From contig OW388297.1 of NCBI GenBank assembly GCA_936450465.1, positions 48,374,130 through 48,438,129 on the forward strand: a DNA stretch of 64,000 nucleotides, given 5' to 3'. Positions 33,355 to 44,600 of the stretch are shown here, one piece after another; position 1 is the stretch's first letter; each line of letters opens with the position of its first letter. A program made the translations under genes and the position numbers. The DNA is from Gibbula magus. Lineage: Eukaryota; Mollusca; Gastropoda; Trochida; Trochidae. A model generated the notes under the pieces. The model saw only the letters and a list, made by a program, of their open reading frames with translations, ran no database searches and was not told where the DNA came from.

Positions 33355-35210
33355 TTAGATATATAAATCAAATATTCTGAACACTATTCTCAAATTTATT
33401 CTTCTACTGTGAGGACAATGGAAAGAGCGGTGTCTCCTGACTTCACGGACCTCAGTACAAAACTGCAAATGTACCCAGTGACCACAAGATGAACACTTCA
33501 CAAACATGATTCCATGATGGTCTTTCAACTGTGCAGGGGAAAATTTACCACACACGCAGCACTTTTCATCATCATTTTCGTCGCTTAATTCAGTGTCAAC
33601 ATCAGGTATCATCTCAGTAGGAACAACAACCTTTTTTTGAACACGTTTCCGTTTTCCTTTGGACAAGTTAACCCCGCTTCTCCCTTTACACTGCACACTC
33701 TGCATGGACGAATTCTTCTTCCCACTTTCTTTTTCCGGGTGCTCTCGTATACGAGACATGATGTCATGTTCAGTGATTGCTTTGCCTCCAACAACTTTAC
33801 TGAGAGTGTTCCTGGTTTTGGCGACATGCATGTTCTTCAACAGTTCACCTCCTCGATTTTCAAGAAAAGCGACAGCTGAGCCTGATGTCATTTGGTCTGT
33901 CGTGAGGTGTGGCTTTTGAAATGACAAAGCTGGAGCAACTGATGTATCTGGAACAATTCCACTGTCCAGGAGATAAATTCCTGATTTCCTGAATGATGAT
34001 ATTCATAGTAGAAGTGTGAACCTTGCAAGCTAGTACCGTGTGATTATTTTCCCGCCAGTCTGACGCATGTGTGAATGACATGCTGAAATCAATCCCGATT
34101 CAAATGGCCCGTAACACCCAACATCTAGAGGCTGTAGAAGATGACTAGTATGACGGGGGAGTACAAAGAGGATGATGTTGTTTTCTATTGCCCATTCAAT
34201 AAGACTCAAAGAGACGTGACTTCTATGGCCATCATACAAGACGAGTGCGGCCTGTCAGGAGAACGTTGCGGAATGTGATTTATGAAATGGTTCTTCATAT
34301 AGGAAGAGAAGATGTCTGTGTTAGACCATCCACTGTCAGAGACAGCACCTTGGACGCCAGGTAACGATCCATCCAACAACTCTTCCAACATACGCTTTCC
34401 TGGGAAAACGAAAAAGGGCGGGATCGTATTTCCAGATGCGCTCACAGCTCCAAGCATAGTTACAGTCTGTGATTTTCCGGTGGTAATTGCTTGTGGTTTG
34501 CAATGTTTTCCAGCAACTATTCTGGAACGACATCTGTAGAAAGACAATTTTCATCAATATTCCACAATGATTGTGATTTATCCTTAAGGTTGTGTTCTCC
34601 ATGATCATAGTAGGCTCTCTGAAGTAGTTGTTAATGGCCTCTCTTGACGCACAACGTGCTAGAACTCAATCCAGCTTACATGGTTTTTGTAATTTAAGTT
34701 CAGGATTGCGGTCGATAAAGCTGTACAACCAAAACAAACTTAAAGGTTTTCCCTTTTCCCTTAATCCTTGATTAACAGCGTAGTCCGAAGCAAGATTTAA
34801 AACCTCAATACATGTGTATCCGTAACCAATTCACCCATAGTGATGATATGCCTAGCCAAGAGAGTTTCCTGTTCGTGAGAGAACATTGGTGCAGGTCCTG
34901 ATTTAACAGTGTCAATGCTAATACGTCCTCGAACTCTATCTTTCAAAGTGGTGATAGGCACATTAAAATGTCCAGCAGCTTTTTGAACAGATACATTATC
35001 CTGAACAACCATATTGAACGCATTGTCAAGATATTCAGGGGAATATTTCCTATATCCCGCACCTCTAACATCATGAGTATTCTTCAAAATAAAGAAAAAG
35101 TTGGTGTCTGAAAGTGTGTGCAAGAATTTATTTGGATGATTGTATTCATGCTTCAGACAAGAGAGCAGTAATGTTGGCCTGATAGGCATGCCATACTTTT
35201 CGCTCCGCAC
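33355..35210 (-). pseudogene. Pogo/Tigger-like transposase with C-terminal PHD-like finger, broken
   Basis: Minus-strand pieces in order. 35074-34797 gives a psq-type helix-turn-helix (RKYSPEYLDNAFNMVVQDN, VSVQKAAGHFNVPITTLKDR). 34608-34206 gives the DDE_1 core (NIDEN, then AITTGKSQTVTMLGAVSASG, PPFFVFPGKRM, DSGWSNTDIF). 34239-34030 gives YDGHRSHVSLSLIEWA and LPRHTSHLLQPLDVGCYGPF. 33927-33355 gives a tail with NTLSKVVGGKAIT and a cysteine/histidine-rich end: CCVCGKF, then VKCSSCGHWVHLQFC and HCPH, in PHD-type spacing. At least three frameshifts break it. Terminal inverted repeats were not found. It sits in intron 2 of gene 2. Confidence 0.85.
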
Positions 35211-36558
35211 TGCGTGGGAGAGCTGTGATCATGTGACTTTCTATTTATAGATATGACTGTCAGTAGCAGACGACCAATCTAACAGATTTTTGCTTTCTTA
35301 TTTTTTTATATAGACATTTGATTTTGCATCTGAATTGGTATTAACGATCTCGAGTAATTTATAGTTGTGAAACTTTTCTTTTTATCTAACTTACCTTCCG
35401 GATTTCCATTGTTGCCAAAAAGTACACGACAGTGACTGGGCATCCGCCCTACCGAAGAAACCGCTTGTGCTCGCCGATCGCGCAGTTACTCTCGCGATAT
35501 CACACGAGAAATGACATCGTCGAAAACACCAGAACGTCGAATTCAGCTCGTTTTGCGACATAGTTTATTTTGTATTTTACTAGTGCAATTACTTGGTATT
35601 GTGCAATTCAATTTCTTTAGCTTTTATTTAATATAAGAATCTCGATGAAAGATGGCAGGCTATCGGAAACGGTCAATCCGGGTCTGTCAAATATAGCTGT
35701 AAACGTTGTACGCCATTTCTCTTTCTATGGACAAATGAAGAAGTCCTGGTGGTTCACTTTGATCTGGCCCATTGATTCAACAACACCTCAAGACAAGTGT
35801 ATTGAATGCAGAATAACTGTTTGGTATGTGCAATATATACTTTGTTGAGCATCTAAACTGCTAGAAGATGCTCTACTGGTGAAGTTGATTTTATTAAAAC
35901 CAGCCGCGTATCAGTAAGAGAGGCGCATTTTCATTGGTTGGATTTCGCTTCGAGATGAATAGGTCAAACAGGAGTCAAAGGTTAATCTGACGGACTGTAT
36001 CAATTGGCCTATTCAGACTGTATATTGTGTAATGTAATGCAACTAATTACGGTCTGATTTTAATGAGACTGCATCACAGGAGGAATCACTTCAGGGATCA
36101 CACTCCCACAGATTTCCCTTCTGGCCGCCGGGGCTAAATTGGGCATTTTTAAAAATACCTATAAATAATTTATGGACCGATATCAGACATTTAATATCTA
36201 GCAATTGTCAAATTGAAATCCCATTTTAATGAATCCGAATGTGACCATATGGCAATACATCTAACCTAATATATACCTGATCATGGAGTTCTAGAGGAAG
36301 TAGTTCGTGAGGCTATATTGGCCAGTTAAAGGACAACTTATTATGATTCATATCATTAGTCAATCTGTCTATTTGAGCACATAAACATCAGCACGCAATA
36401 AGTGTTTAACAGTTTGAGATCCTTTGGTTGACATTGTATGCACTGGAATGGCCATTGACTATTTCTCTCTCCTTCAGGTTGAAAAAGTCAACCAAAACAT
36501 TAAAGTTATGTTTCATCCTTTTTTTTTCAAAATTATTAGTTAATATTGGTTTACTTAC
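35211..36558. other. Intron 2 of gene 2: no recognisable gene
   Basis: 35400-35560 is GC-richer (GCCGATCGCGCAGTTACTCT) and may be the outer end of the pogo-like element. I could not find its partner. The rest is AT-rich. Confidence 0.4.
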
Positions 36559-36740
36559 CATTTCAGTTGCCACACAAAGTCCTTCAAGCCCTGCCCAAGT
36601 CCCGTCGTTGAGACAAGTGCCAGTCTGTGTGCTTGGTTTGTAGAACATATCACAGACAAAGTCTGTCACGGATTCCTTCATCTTACCTTCATCATTGAGA
36701 ACTTTGCCATTGGGAATCTTCAATGGGAGATGACAGAAGG
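36559..36740 (-). CDS. Gene 2 exon 2: sushi/CCP module
   Basis: The exon lies between an acceptor (CCTTTAAG|CC) and a strong donor (ATG|GTAAGT). It contributes two bases of a split codon and then 60 codons (residues 104-163). Four cysteines (C105, C132, C145, C158), IPNG near the start, the FY at 135-136 and W151 just before the last cysteine fit one complete complement-control (sushi) module, about 60 residues long as usual. Sushi modules act in extracellular protein-protein recognition. Entry is phase 1, matching the PAN exon; exit is phase 0, matching the galectin exon. The equivalent exon of gene 1 would fall just left of this window. The module is recognisable by itself. Its assignment to this gene rests on phase and strand. 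Confidence 0.8.
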
Positions 36741-36949
36741 CTTAAAGGAATTCAAATGATGAGTTACACACCAGAAAATAAATGTGAATGATATGTTAGC
36801 TATTATCAACCTGAACATCACAACGCATCACAAAGAAATCACACGACACGACTGGACCAAATCAATGTGATCCCCAACTCAAGTACAGTTTATTAAAAGA
36901 GTATATCACTTATTACTTACTATCTAACAATTTAGTAAGAATGGGTCCG

Positions 36950-37240
36950 TAAAAGGAACTATTATGTAAAAAATTTCTTCCCATGTAAAAACAGCTGATT
37001 ATACAATAAATAGTTGCATTTGTAAATTTTCGGGATTCATTGTCATTCAAATTTAGTTTAAAACCGACGGCACATTGTTTGAGAAGATATTGCAAAAATT
37101 GTAGTTATGTTCATATTAGTGCCAACAGCTGGTGACATCGCTAATATCCGGTAAATCTTCGCATTTTCCCTGAGTATGCCTTTGAGTCAGTTCTTAGCAA
37201 GTGTTCGATTTCCTGCTATTGTATTCTAAGACTTGAACTG
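36950..37240. repeat. Segmental duplication anchor in intron 1 of gene 2
   Basis: Matches 190-440 (shared AAACCGACGGCACATTGTTT, then GAGTCAGTTCTTAGCAAGTG). It lies just upstream (minus strand) of the sushi exon, so the sushi exon of gene 1 is expected immediately left of this window. Confidence 0.8.
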
Positions 37241-37316
37241 AGACTGTATTTAACATAACCAAATTTCCTGGAAATGAAATATATTTCATCTTGAATTATT
37301 CTTTACATACTGTAGT

Positions 37317-38886
37317 TGATAACTCAACGTAGACATTTGAGTTCCTCTCTTTTAATCACTAGACCATATATTACACTGAAGAATAAAGAGGTTACCTCCC
37401 AACACTCTCGCTTCCCACTAACAGGGTTACCCAGTGAGGTCTTTCATTCATCTTTTGCGAATAAGCTAGTACGTGTGTTCATGGTTTCAAAGTTGGATTT
37501 TGATAAAATCAACCTCGACTGAGGTCTCATTATTATCTCTTTGAGTGCATTGTTTGTTATTTGAAGTTCTTCACCCTAGTTCTGGCTTGGAGAGAGGTTT
37601 TTGGTTTCCTTCTGCAGTGTGTAGTCTCCACTGCAGCGTGTTATCTAGGTCAGCGCTCTTGGCTGTGTTGACTGGAGACGTGTTGATTTCAACTTGTGCG
37701 GCATGTGCAGACCCGAGCTGTTTTTACACTCTCTCGGACGACTGACGCTACTCGCTAGTAGTATCCTTTGGAGGCGTGTCGTCTGACTGCCTATCGTTCG
37801 CTTCAGACGCTCTGATGTCTCTCCACTCATTCGCCTACCGATGGCTTTTCGAGACGATGCCTTTAGAGGTGTTATGCCTTCGTCACCTGACGGATAGGCA
37901 GGGTGGACGGAGCTTTTTGAAACGACTCCATTTCGAAACTACGCCTTCTCGAGACGACGCCGTCTTGTGTTTGATTAGCTGTTAGACCTCCGCCCCCAGA
38001 GCAGACGGAGTGTTTCAAAACCAGGCTGTTTCGACACTGTCTGGTGAAGACTCTGTTTGATTGATGTTAGGCCTCCGCCCCCGTACCAGACACAGCGTTT
38101 GGAAACAACCCCATTTCGTAACAACACGTTATTGATACGTCACCCTTAGGGTGATTGTCTTTGCTTACCTGACAGATAGGTGCATTAGACATTCGAGCAT
38201 CAGGCCTCAGCTGTCTCTTAGTCGATTTTCAGTCGTTGTCTGCCGACTCGTCTGTACTAGTGATTGTTGGTTCAGTGTTGCCTGCTGATGACGTGTTTTG
38301 ATTGCATGTAGGTGCATGCGTCACCAGAAGGGCCGCGTGTTTGTTGGGTACTTACTCTCCCATATCAGTTAGAGATTTGACTTTGTATTGTCTACTGCCA
38401 CCTCTGCCGCCTCTGCCGCACAGCGCGGAGGATAACCGTCGCGCGGAGTACCTGTCTCATCACCATGGTGGAGGGTGATGGACAATGTCTTCTCGGGAGT
38501 GCCTCTCCGCCCGCCAGCTCCCAACTATTTGCGAACGCCTCCACCCAAGGGTGGGGAGCCCACCTGAGCTTAGAGCAAACGTCAGGCGTGTGGTCTACAT
38601 CGCAAGCGAGGCGCCACATCAATGCCTTCGAGCTAGACGCGATTTGACTAGCTTTCGCTGACTGGGGCGAAATCCTGCTTGTCCACAGACAGCTTGGGCT
38701 TGCGAATCTGAGAGCTGCCTGCATCAAGGCTCCAGTAGGAAGGAATGACGTCACTGTGTAAGCCACCTGGCGGGGAGCGAGTGTGTTGGGAGGTAACTCT
38801 CTTTATTCTTCAGTATATATAATATATAATATCTGGTCGAGTGATTAATTGAGAGGAACTCAATTGTCTACGGTGAGTTATCAACA
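37317..38886. mobile_element. DIRS-like element with about 95-bp inverted terminal repeats, internally deleted
   Basis: The ends are inverted copies: TTGATAACTCAACGTAGACA at 37317 and its near complement ending at 38886, extending to GAGGTTACCTCCCA. The interior has a partial tandem repeat with CCTCCGCCCCC (37989 and 38090) and an RNase H fragment near the right end. Inverted termini plus this RNase H type fit DIRS elements. No recombinase or full RT is present. Confidence 0.6.
38465..38770 (+). pseudogene. DIRS-type RNase H fragment
   Basis: The plus frame includes LFANASTQGWGAHLSLEQTS, then GVWSTSQARRHINAFELDAI, the WGAHL and HIN.lEL motifs of DIRS/Ngaro RNase H domains. The first Asp of the usual FTDAS or FADAS is replaced by Asn, and a stop follows at 38645. 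Related to the fragment at 60015-60200. Confidence 0.65.
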
Positions 38887-39044
38887 TTGAGTATAAATAA
38901 TGACGTTTAATCAAAAACGTACTATTATATCTCTGCTACGACATAGTCACATGCATATGACGCTCCGAGTGTCTGCCCATACGAACGCACGCACAGACAC
39001 ACGGAATGCTATATACCTCCTACTACGTCGTAGCGGGGGTATAA

Positions 39045-39230
39045 TTGTTTCCACTCTATACTCATTAGGATTCATTTTCACCCTATCCTCGTTAGGATTA
39101 ATTTTCATCCTTTACTCATTAGGATTCATTTCCATCCTATACTGAATGTTATTCATTTCAATTATATATTCATTTGGATTCATAAGATGGGTAGATGGTA
39201 GGAGGGGTATTTTGGTATTTTTTAATTTTG
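39045..39230. repeat. Reverse-orientation 27-bp minisatellite block and duplicated flank
   Basis: About five units read as ATTCATTTCCATCCTATACT on the plus strand, the reverse of the block at 40205. It is followed by a unique stretch ending GATGGGTAGATGGTAGGA. It matches 1215-1350, giving an anchor for the segmental duplication. Confidence 0.65.
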
Positions 39231-40204
39231 AAACAATGTATATTTTGATATCAAAATTAGAGAAATATAAAATATGGGGAGTACTATATTTTTGTTGTTA
39301 GGATCATACCACTTGCTGAATAACTTCGTATATCAAAATGAAAAAAAATAAATTTGCAATATGCATGTTAAATATTGACCAGTAGCAGAAAATAAAGGAG
39401 ATCTGTTGCATCCTGTAATATAAGTTTTCATATTGTTAGGTATTTTCCTTCATTTCCATGTTGTGTGGAGGCGGTGGGTGACAGAATCTGAGTGTGATTC
39501 TCATCAGAAATACATTCACTGGTACATTAATTTGCATGCAAATTATTATTTCATTACACTTTACTACCTTATCTGCCAGTTATATTCAGCATTTGTCCAG
39601 ACACCAAACGAACCAAGTCGAGAGGAACAGGCACAGCTTCGGGGTTCTATCTTTCGTTCATCTTTCAAAAATTTATTATCTTCAGACATGTGTGGTTTAT
39701 TTTTATAATTTTCATTGTAGGTTCTTAAAGTTTATAACTAAATGACCTATAAAAACACGTTATTACCAAACTTCATATTTAAATAAAAATAGTACTTGCA
39801 TATTTTAATACACCCGTCCCATCTTAAGATGGGACATCCCAACTTGGGATGGGATGGTTGGGATGTTACATATATGGTATACCAATGAATAATGTATTCC
39901 TGTCATAAACAATATTTTAGATTAAGTATCGTCGCAAATGGCTGCAATATTACCCAAGTGGTGTTAAACAACAACTCACTTAGATAACATATTAACAATA
40001 AATATACGAACACCATATCAATTTCAGCTGTAAGACATTTTTAACATTTTTGTTGGAACAGAAATTGAAAAAGGTCTTTTTCTCTGCTAATAACTAATGA
40101 TTATTGTCTAGACCAGCTATTTGCGTACACGTTACCATTTACAATTTATTGGTTTCGTTGAAGATCACTTATAAGGCAAATATTAGCAGAGCTCACATGC
40201 CACC
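39231..40204. other. Intron 1 of gene 2 with palindromes and an inverted segment
   Basis: 39816-39835 is a perfect 20-bp palindrome followed directly by a 17-bp one (39835-39851, CATCCCAACTTGGGATG). 40045-40165 is an inverted match to 1600-1745. No gene seen. Confidence 0.6.
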
Positions 40205-40540
40205 GCCTGGATAGAAATGAATCCTGATAAATATAGGATTGAATAAATTCTAACGATTAAACATTTGAAATCAATCCTGATGAATATATTATGGAATAAA
40301 TGCACACAATTAAACAATGGAAATCAATCCTAATGAATATATTATGGAATAAATGCTAACAATTAAACAATGGAAATGAATCCTGATGAATATTGGATGG
40401 AATGAATTCTAATTACTATAGGATGAAATGAATTCTAACGGGTAAACAATGGAAATGAATCCTAATGAACACATTATGGAATATATTCTAATGTGTAAAC
40501 AATGAAAATGAATCCTAATGAATATATGATGGAATTGGAA
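40205..40540. repeat. 27-bp minisatellite bordering array 2, left block
   Basis: Diverged tandem units built on ATGGAAATGAATCCTAATGA followed by a short TATAGG link. It is related to, but distinct from, the 29-bp satellite, and is interrupted on the right by the GC-ended element at 40549-41380. Confidence 0.75.
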
Positions 40541-40548
40541 TACACCCG

Positions 40549-40719
40549 GTCCGGCCGCTGGGCCAGTTCGGTCGCTTGAAGTAACCCAGTTCGGCCGCCG
40601 GTTCACCCGAAGGTTAATTATTCTCGCTGATATCCTACCCATTTTGTCAGCCGCTATGTCCGATGGTTAATAAGAGAATATTTGACTCATTTCGGGAATG
40701 GGTACATGTATTTCAAATC

Positions 40720-40773
<54 letters not shown>

Positions 40774-41380
40774 GAATATATATCCGGAAAGTAACGACAA
40801 ATAATGAAATGATATGTCTCTTTTATTTTATTCATATAAAAATATACTGCATATGTATACATATATAGTTGATCTTACATTTCATATTTTTTTTATTTAT
40901 TTACAATACATGTTTATTCAGTATGCATATGTATTTCATCATGAAGCATACATTTCATAGTTTATTTCTTGTGCACTACGATGCACTACGATATTTATTC
41001 TATACGAAATTAGCATACAAGTCAATGGAAATAATATGTCACCGTCCGAATACTTTTTTGCACATAACGCATACAGTACAAATTTTGCGATCGTCTGTAC
41101 TGGTTTTGGTTTGGTCCGAATAACTAGATCTTTGTATAAAGGTCATGTGACACCCATGTGACACCAATATTTACGACCTGCTAGTTTATATTCGTTGTAG
41201 ATCATTTACATAATGGTAAAAATACTTACCCGGCGAATTTTATTGACAAATGGTTAGCGGACATAGTGACGGACGTAACAGGTTAAATATCAACTAGGCT
41301 AATTACATTTCGGATGTAGCGGCCGCCGAAATGGACAAGATATGCAGCGGCCGAACTGGCCAGCAGCTGGACTGGCTGCT
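40549..41380. mobile_element. About 830-bp element with GC-rich inverted ends inserted in the 27-bp minisatellite
   Basis: The left end (CCGGCCGCTGGGCCAGTTCG) and right end (CGGCCGAACTGGCCAGCAGC) are imperfect inverted repeats of about 57 bp, each with two CAGTTCGGCCGC-type motifs. The interior is AT-rich with an AT palindrome. No protein is coded, so it is probably non-autonomous. Confidence 0.6.
40718..40775. repeat. 58-bp AT palindrome closed by TCCGGA
   Basis: TCCGGATATAT at the left and ATATATCCGGA at the right enclose an (AT)n run, making a perfect cruciform-capable palindrome. A further TCCGGA lies at about 40782. Confidence 0.85.
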
Positions 41381-41640
41381 ATTCATGGAATTAACTCTAA
41401 CTAATGGGTAAACAATGGAAAATAATCCTAATGAATATAGGATGGAATTAACTCTAACGATTAAAAAATGGAAATGAATCCTAATGAATACAGGATTGAA
41501 CAAACACTAACGTTTAAACAATTGAAAAGAATCCTGATGAATATAGGATGGAATGAATTCTAATTACTATTGGATGAAATGAATTCTAATGAGTAAACGA
41601 TGGAAATGAATCCTAATGAGGATAAAATGGAAATACAAAA
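41381..41640. repeat. 27-bp minisatellite, continuation up to array 2
   Basis: Same 27-bp family as 40205-40540, resuming after the inserted element and running directly into the 29-bp array. Confidence 0.75.
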
Positions 41641-44600
41641 TGAAATTCATCATGATGAACATATATACATTTTGAATGCAAATTGTTCATGATAGGCATA
41701 TAGAATCCAAATTGATCATGAAGGGCAATGACAAGAGAATTGATCATGATGAACATTTCTAATGCAAATTGATCTTGGTTGGCATATAGAATTCAAATTG
41801 ATAACGATGGGCATATAGAATTCAAATTGATCATGATGAGCATATAGAATGTAAATTGATCATGATGAGCATATATAATGCAAATTGATCATGATGAGCA
41901 TATACAATGCAAATTGATCATGATGAGCATATAGAATACAAATTGATCATGATGAGCATATACAATGCAAATTGATCATGATGAGCATATACAATGCAAT
42001 TTGATCACGATGAGCATATAGAATGTAAATTGATCATGATGAGCATATGGATGCAAATTGATCATGATGAGCATATAGAATGCAAATTGATCACGATGAG
42101 CATATAGAATGCAAATTGATCATGATGAGCATATACAATACAAATTGATCACGATGAGCATATAGAATGTAAATTGATCATGATGAGCATATGGATGCAA
42201 ATTGATCATGATGAGCATATACAATGCAAATTGATCATGATGAGCATATAGAATGCAAATTGATCATGATGAGCATATAGAATGCAAATTGATCACGATG
42301 AGCATATAGAATGCAAATTGATCACAATGAGCATATACAATGCAAATTGATCATGATGAGAACATAGAATTCAAATTGATCACGATGAGCACATAGAATA
42401 CAAATTGTTTATGATGAGCATATAGAATGCAAATTGATCACGATGGGCATATAGAATTCAAATTGATCATGATGAGCATATAGAATTCAAATTGATCATG
42501 ATTGGCATATAGAATACAAATTGATAATGATGGGCAAATATAATGAAAATTGATAATGATGGGCAAATATAATGAAAATTGATAATAATGAGCATATAGA
42601 ATGCAAATTGATAATGATGAGCATATAGAATGCAAATTGTTCATGATAGGCATATAGAATCCAAATTGATCATGAAGGGCAATGACAAGAGAATTGATCA
42701 TGATGAACATTTCTAATGCAAATTGATCTTGGTTGGCATATAGAATTCAAATTGATAACGATGGGCATATATAATTCAAATTGATCATGATGAGCATATA
42801 GAATGTAAATTGATCATGATGAGCATATAGAATGCAAATTGATCATGATGAGCATATACAATGCAAATTGATCATGATGAGCATATACAATGCAAATTGA
42901 TCATGATGAGCATATACAATGCAAATTGATCATGATGAGCATATACAATGCAATTTGATCACGATGAGCATATAGAATGTAAATTGATCATGATGAGCAT
43001 ATGGATGCAAATTGATCATGATGAGCATATAGAATGCAAATTGATCACGATGAGCATATAGAATGCAAATTGATCATGATGAGCATATACAATACAAATT
43101 GATCACGATGAGCATATAGAATGTAAATTGATCATGATGAGCATATGGATGCAAATTGATCATGATGAGCATATAGAATGCAAATTGATCATGATGAGCA
43201 TATACAATGCAAATTGATCATGATGAGCATATAGAATGCAAATTGATCACGATAAGCATATAGAATGCAAATTGATCACAATGAGCATATACAATGCAAA
43301 TTGATCATGATGAGCATATACAATGCAAATTGATCACGATGAGCATATAGAATTCAAATGGATCACGATGAGCATATAGAATGCAAGTTGATCACGATGA
43401 GCATATAGAATTCAAATTGATCATGATTGGCATATAGAATGTAAATTGATAACGATGAGCATATAGAATATAAATTGATCACGATGGGCATATAGAATTC
43501 AAATTGATCATGAGCATATAGAATGCAAATTGATCATAATGAGCATATAAAATGTAAATTGATCATGATGAGCAGATAAAATTCAAATTGATCACGATGA
43601 GCATATGGAATGCAAATTGATTATTATGAGCATATAGAATTCAAATTGATTATGATTGGCAAATAGAATGCAAATTGATTATGATGGGCATATAGAATGT
43701 AAATTGATCATGATGAACATATAGGATGTAAATTGATCATGATGAGCATATAGGATGCAAATTGATCATGATGAGCATAAAGAATTCAAATTGATCATGA
43801 TGAGCATATACAATTCAAAGTGATAACGATGGGCATATAGAATTCAAATTGATCATGATGGGCATATAGAATTCAAATTGATCATGATGGGCAAATAGAA
43901 TTCAAATTGATAATGATGAGCGTATGGAATGCAAATTGATAACGATGGGCATATAGAATTCAAATTGATCATGATAAGGATATAGAATGTAAATTGATCA
44001 TGATTGGCATATAGAATGTAAATTGATCAGGATGAGCATATAGATTGCAAATTGATTATGATTAGCATATAGAATGCAAATTGATCATGACTGGCATATA
44101 GAATGTAAATTGATCATGATGAGCATATAGCATTCAAATTGATCATGATGGGCAAATAGAATTCAAATTGATTATTATGAGCATATAGAATGTAATTTGA
44201 TCATGATTGGCATATAGAATGTAATTTGATCATGATTGGCATATAGAATGTAAATTGATCAGGATGAGCATATAGATTGCAAATTGATTATGATTAGCAT
44301 ATAGAATGCAAATTGATCATGACTGGCATATAGAATGTAAATTGATCATGATGAGCATATAGCATTCAAATTGATCATGATGGGCAAATAGAATTCAAAT
44401 TGATTATTATGAGCATATAGAATGTAATTTGATCATGATTGGCATATAGAATGTAATTTGATCATGATTGGCATATAGAATGTAAATTGATCTTGATGAG
44501 CATTTAGAATTCAAATTGATCATGATGAGCGTATAGAATGCAAATTGATTACGATGAGCATATAGAATTCAAATTGATCATGATGAGCACATAGAATGCA

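Noticed and set aside
38392..38766. Minus-strand 124-codon frame opposite the DIRS RNase H
   Set aside because: It is the antisense shadow of the recognisable plus-strand RNase H fragment.
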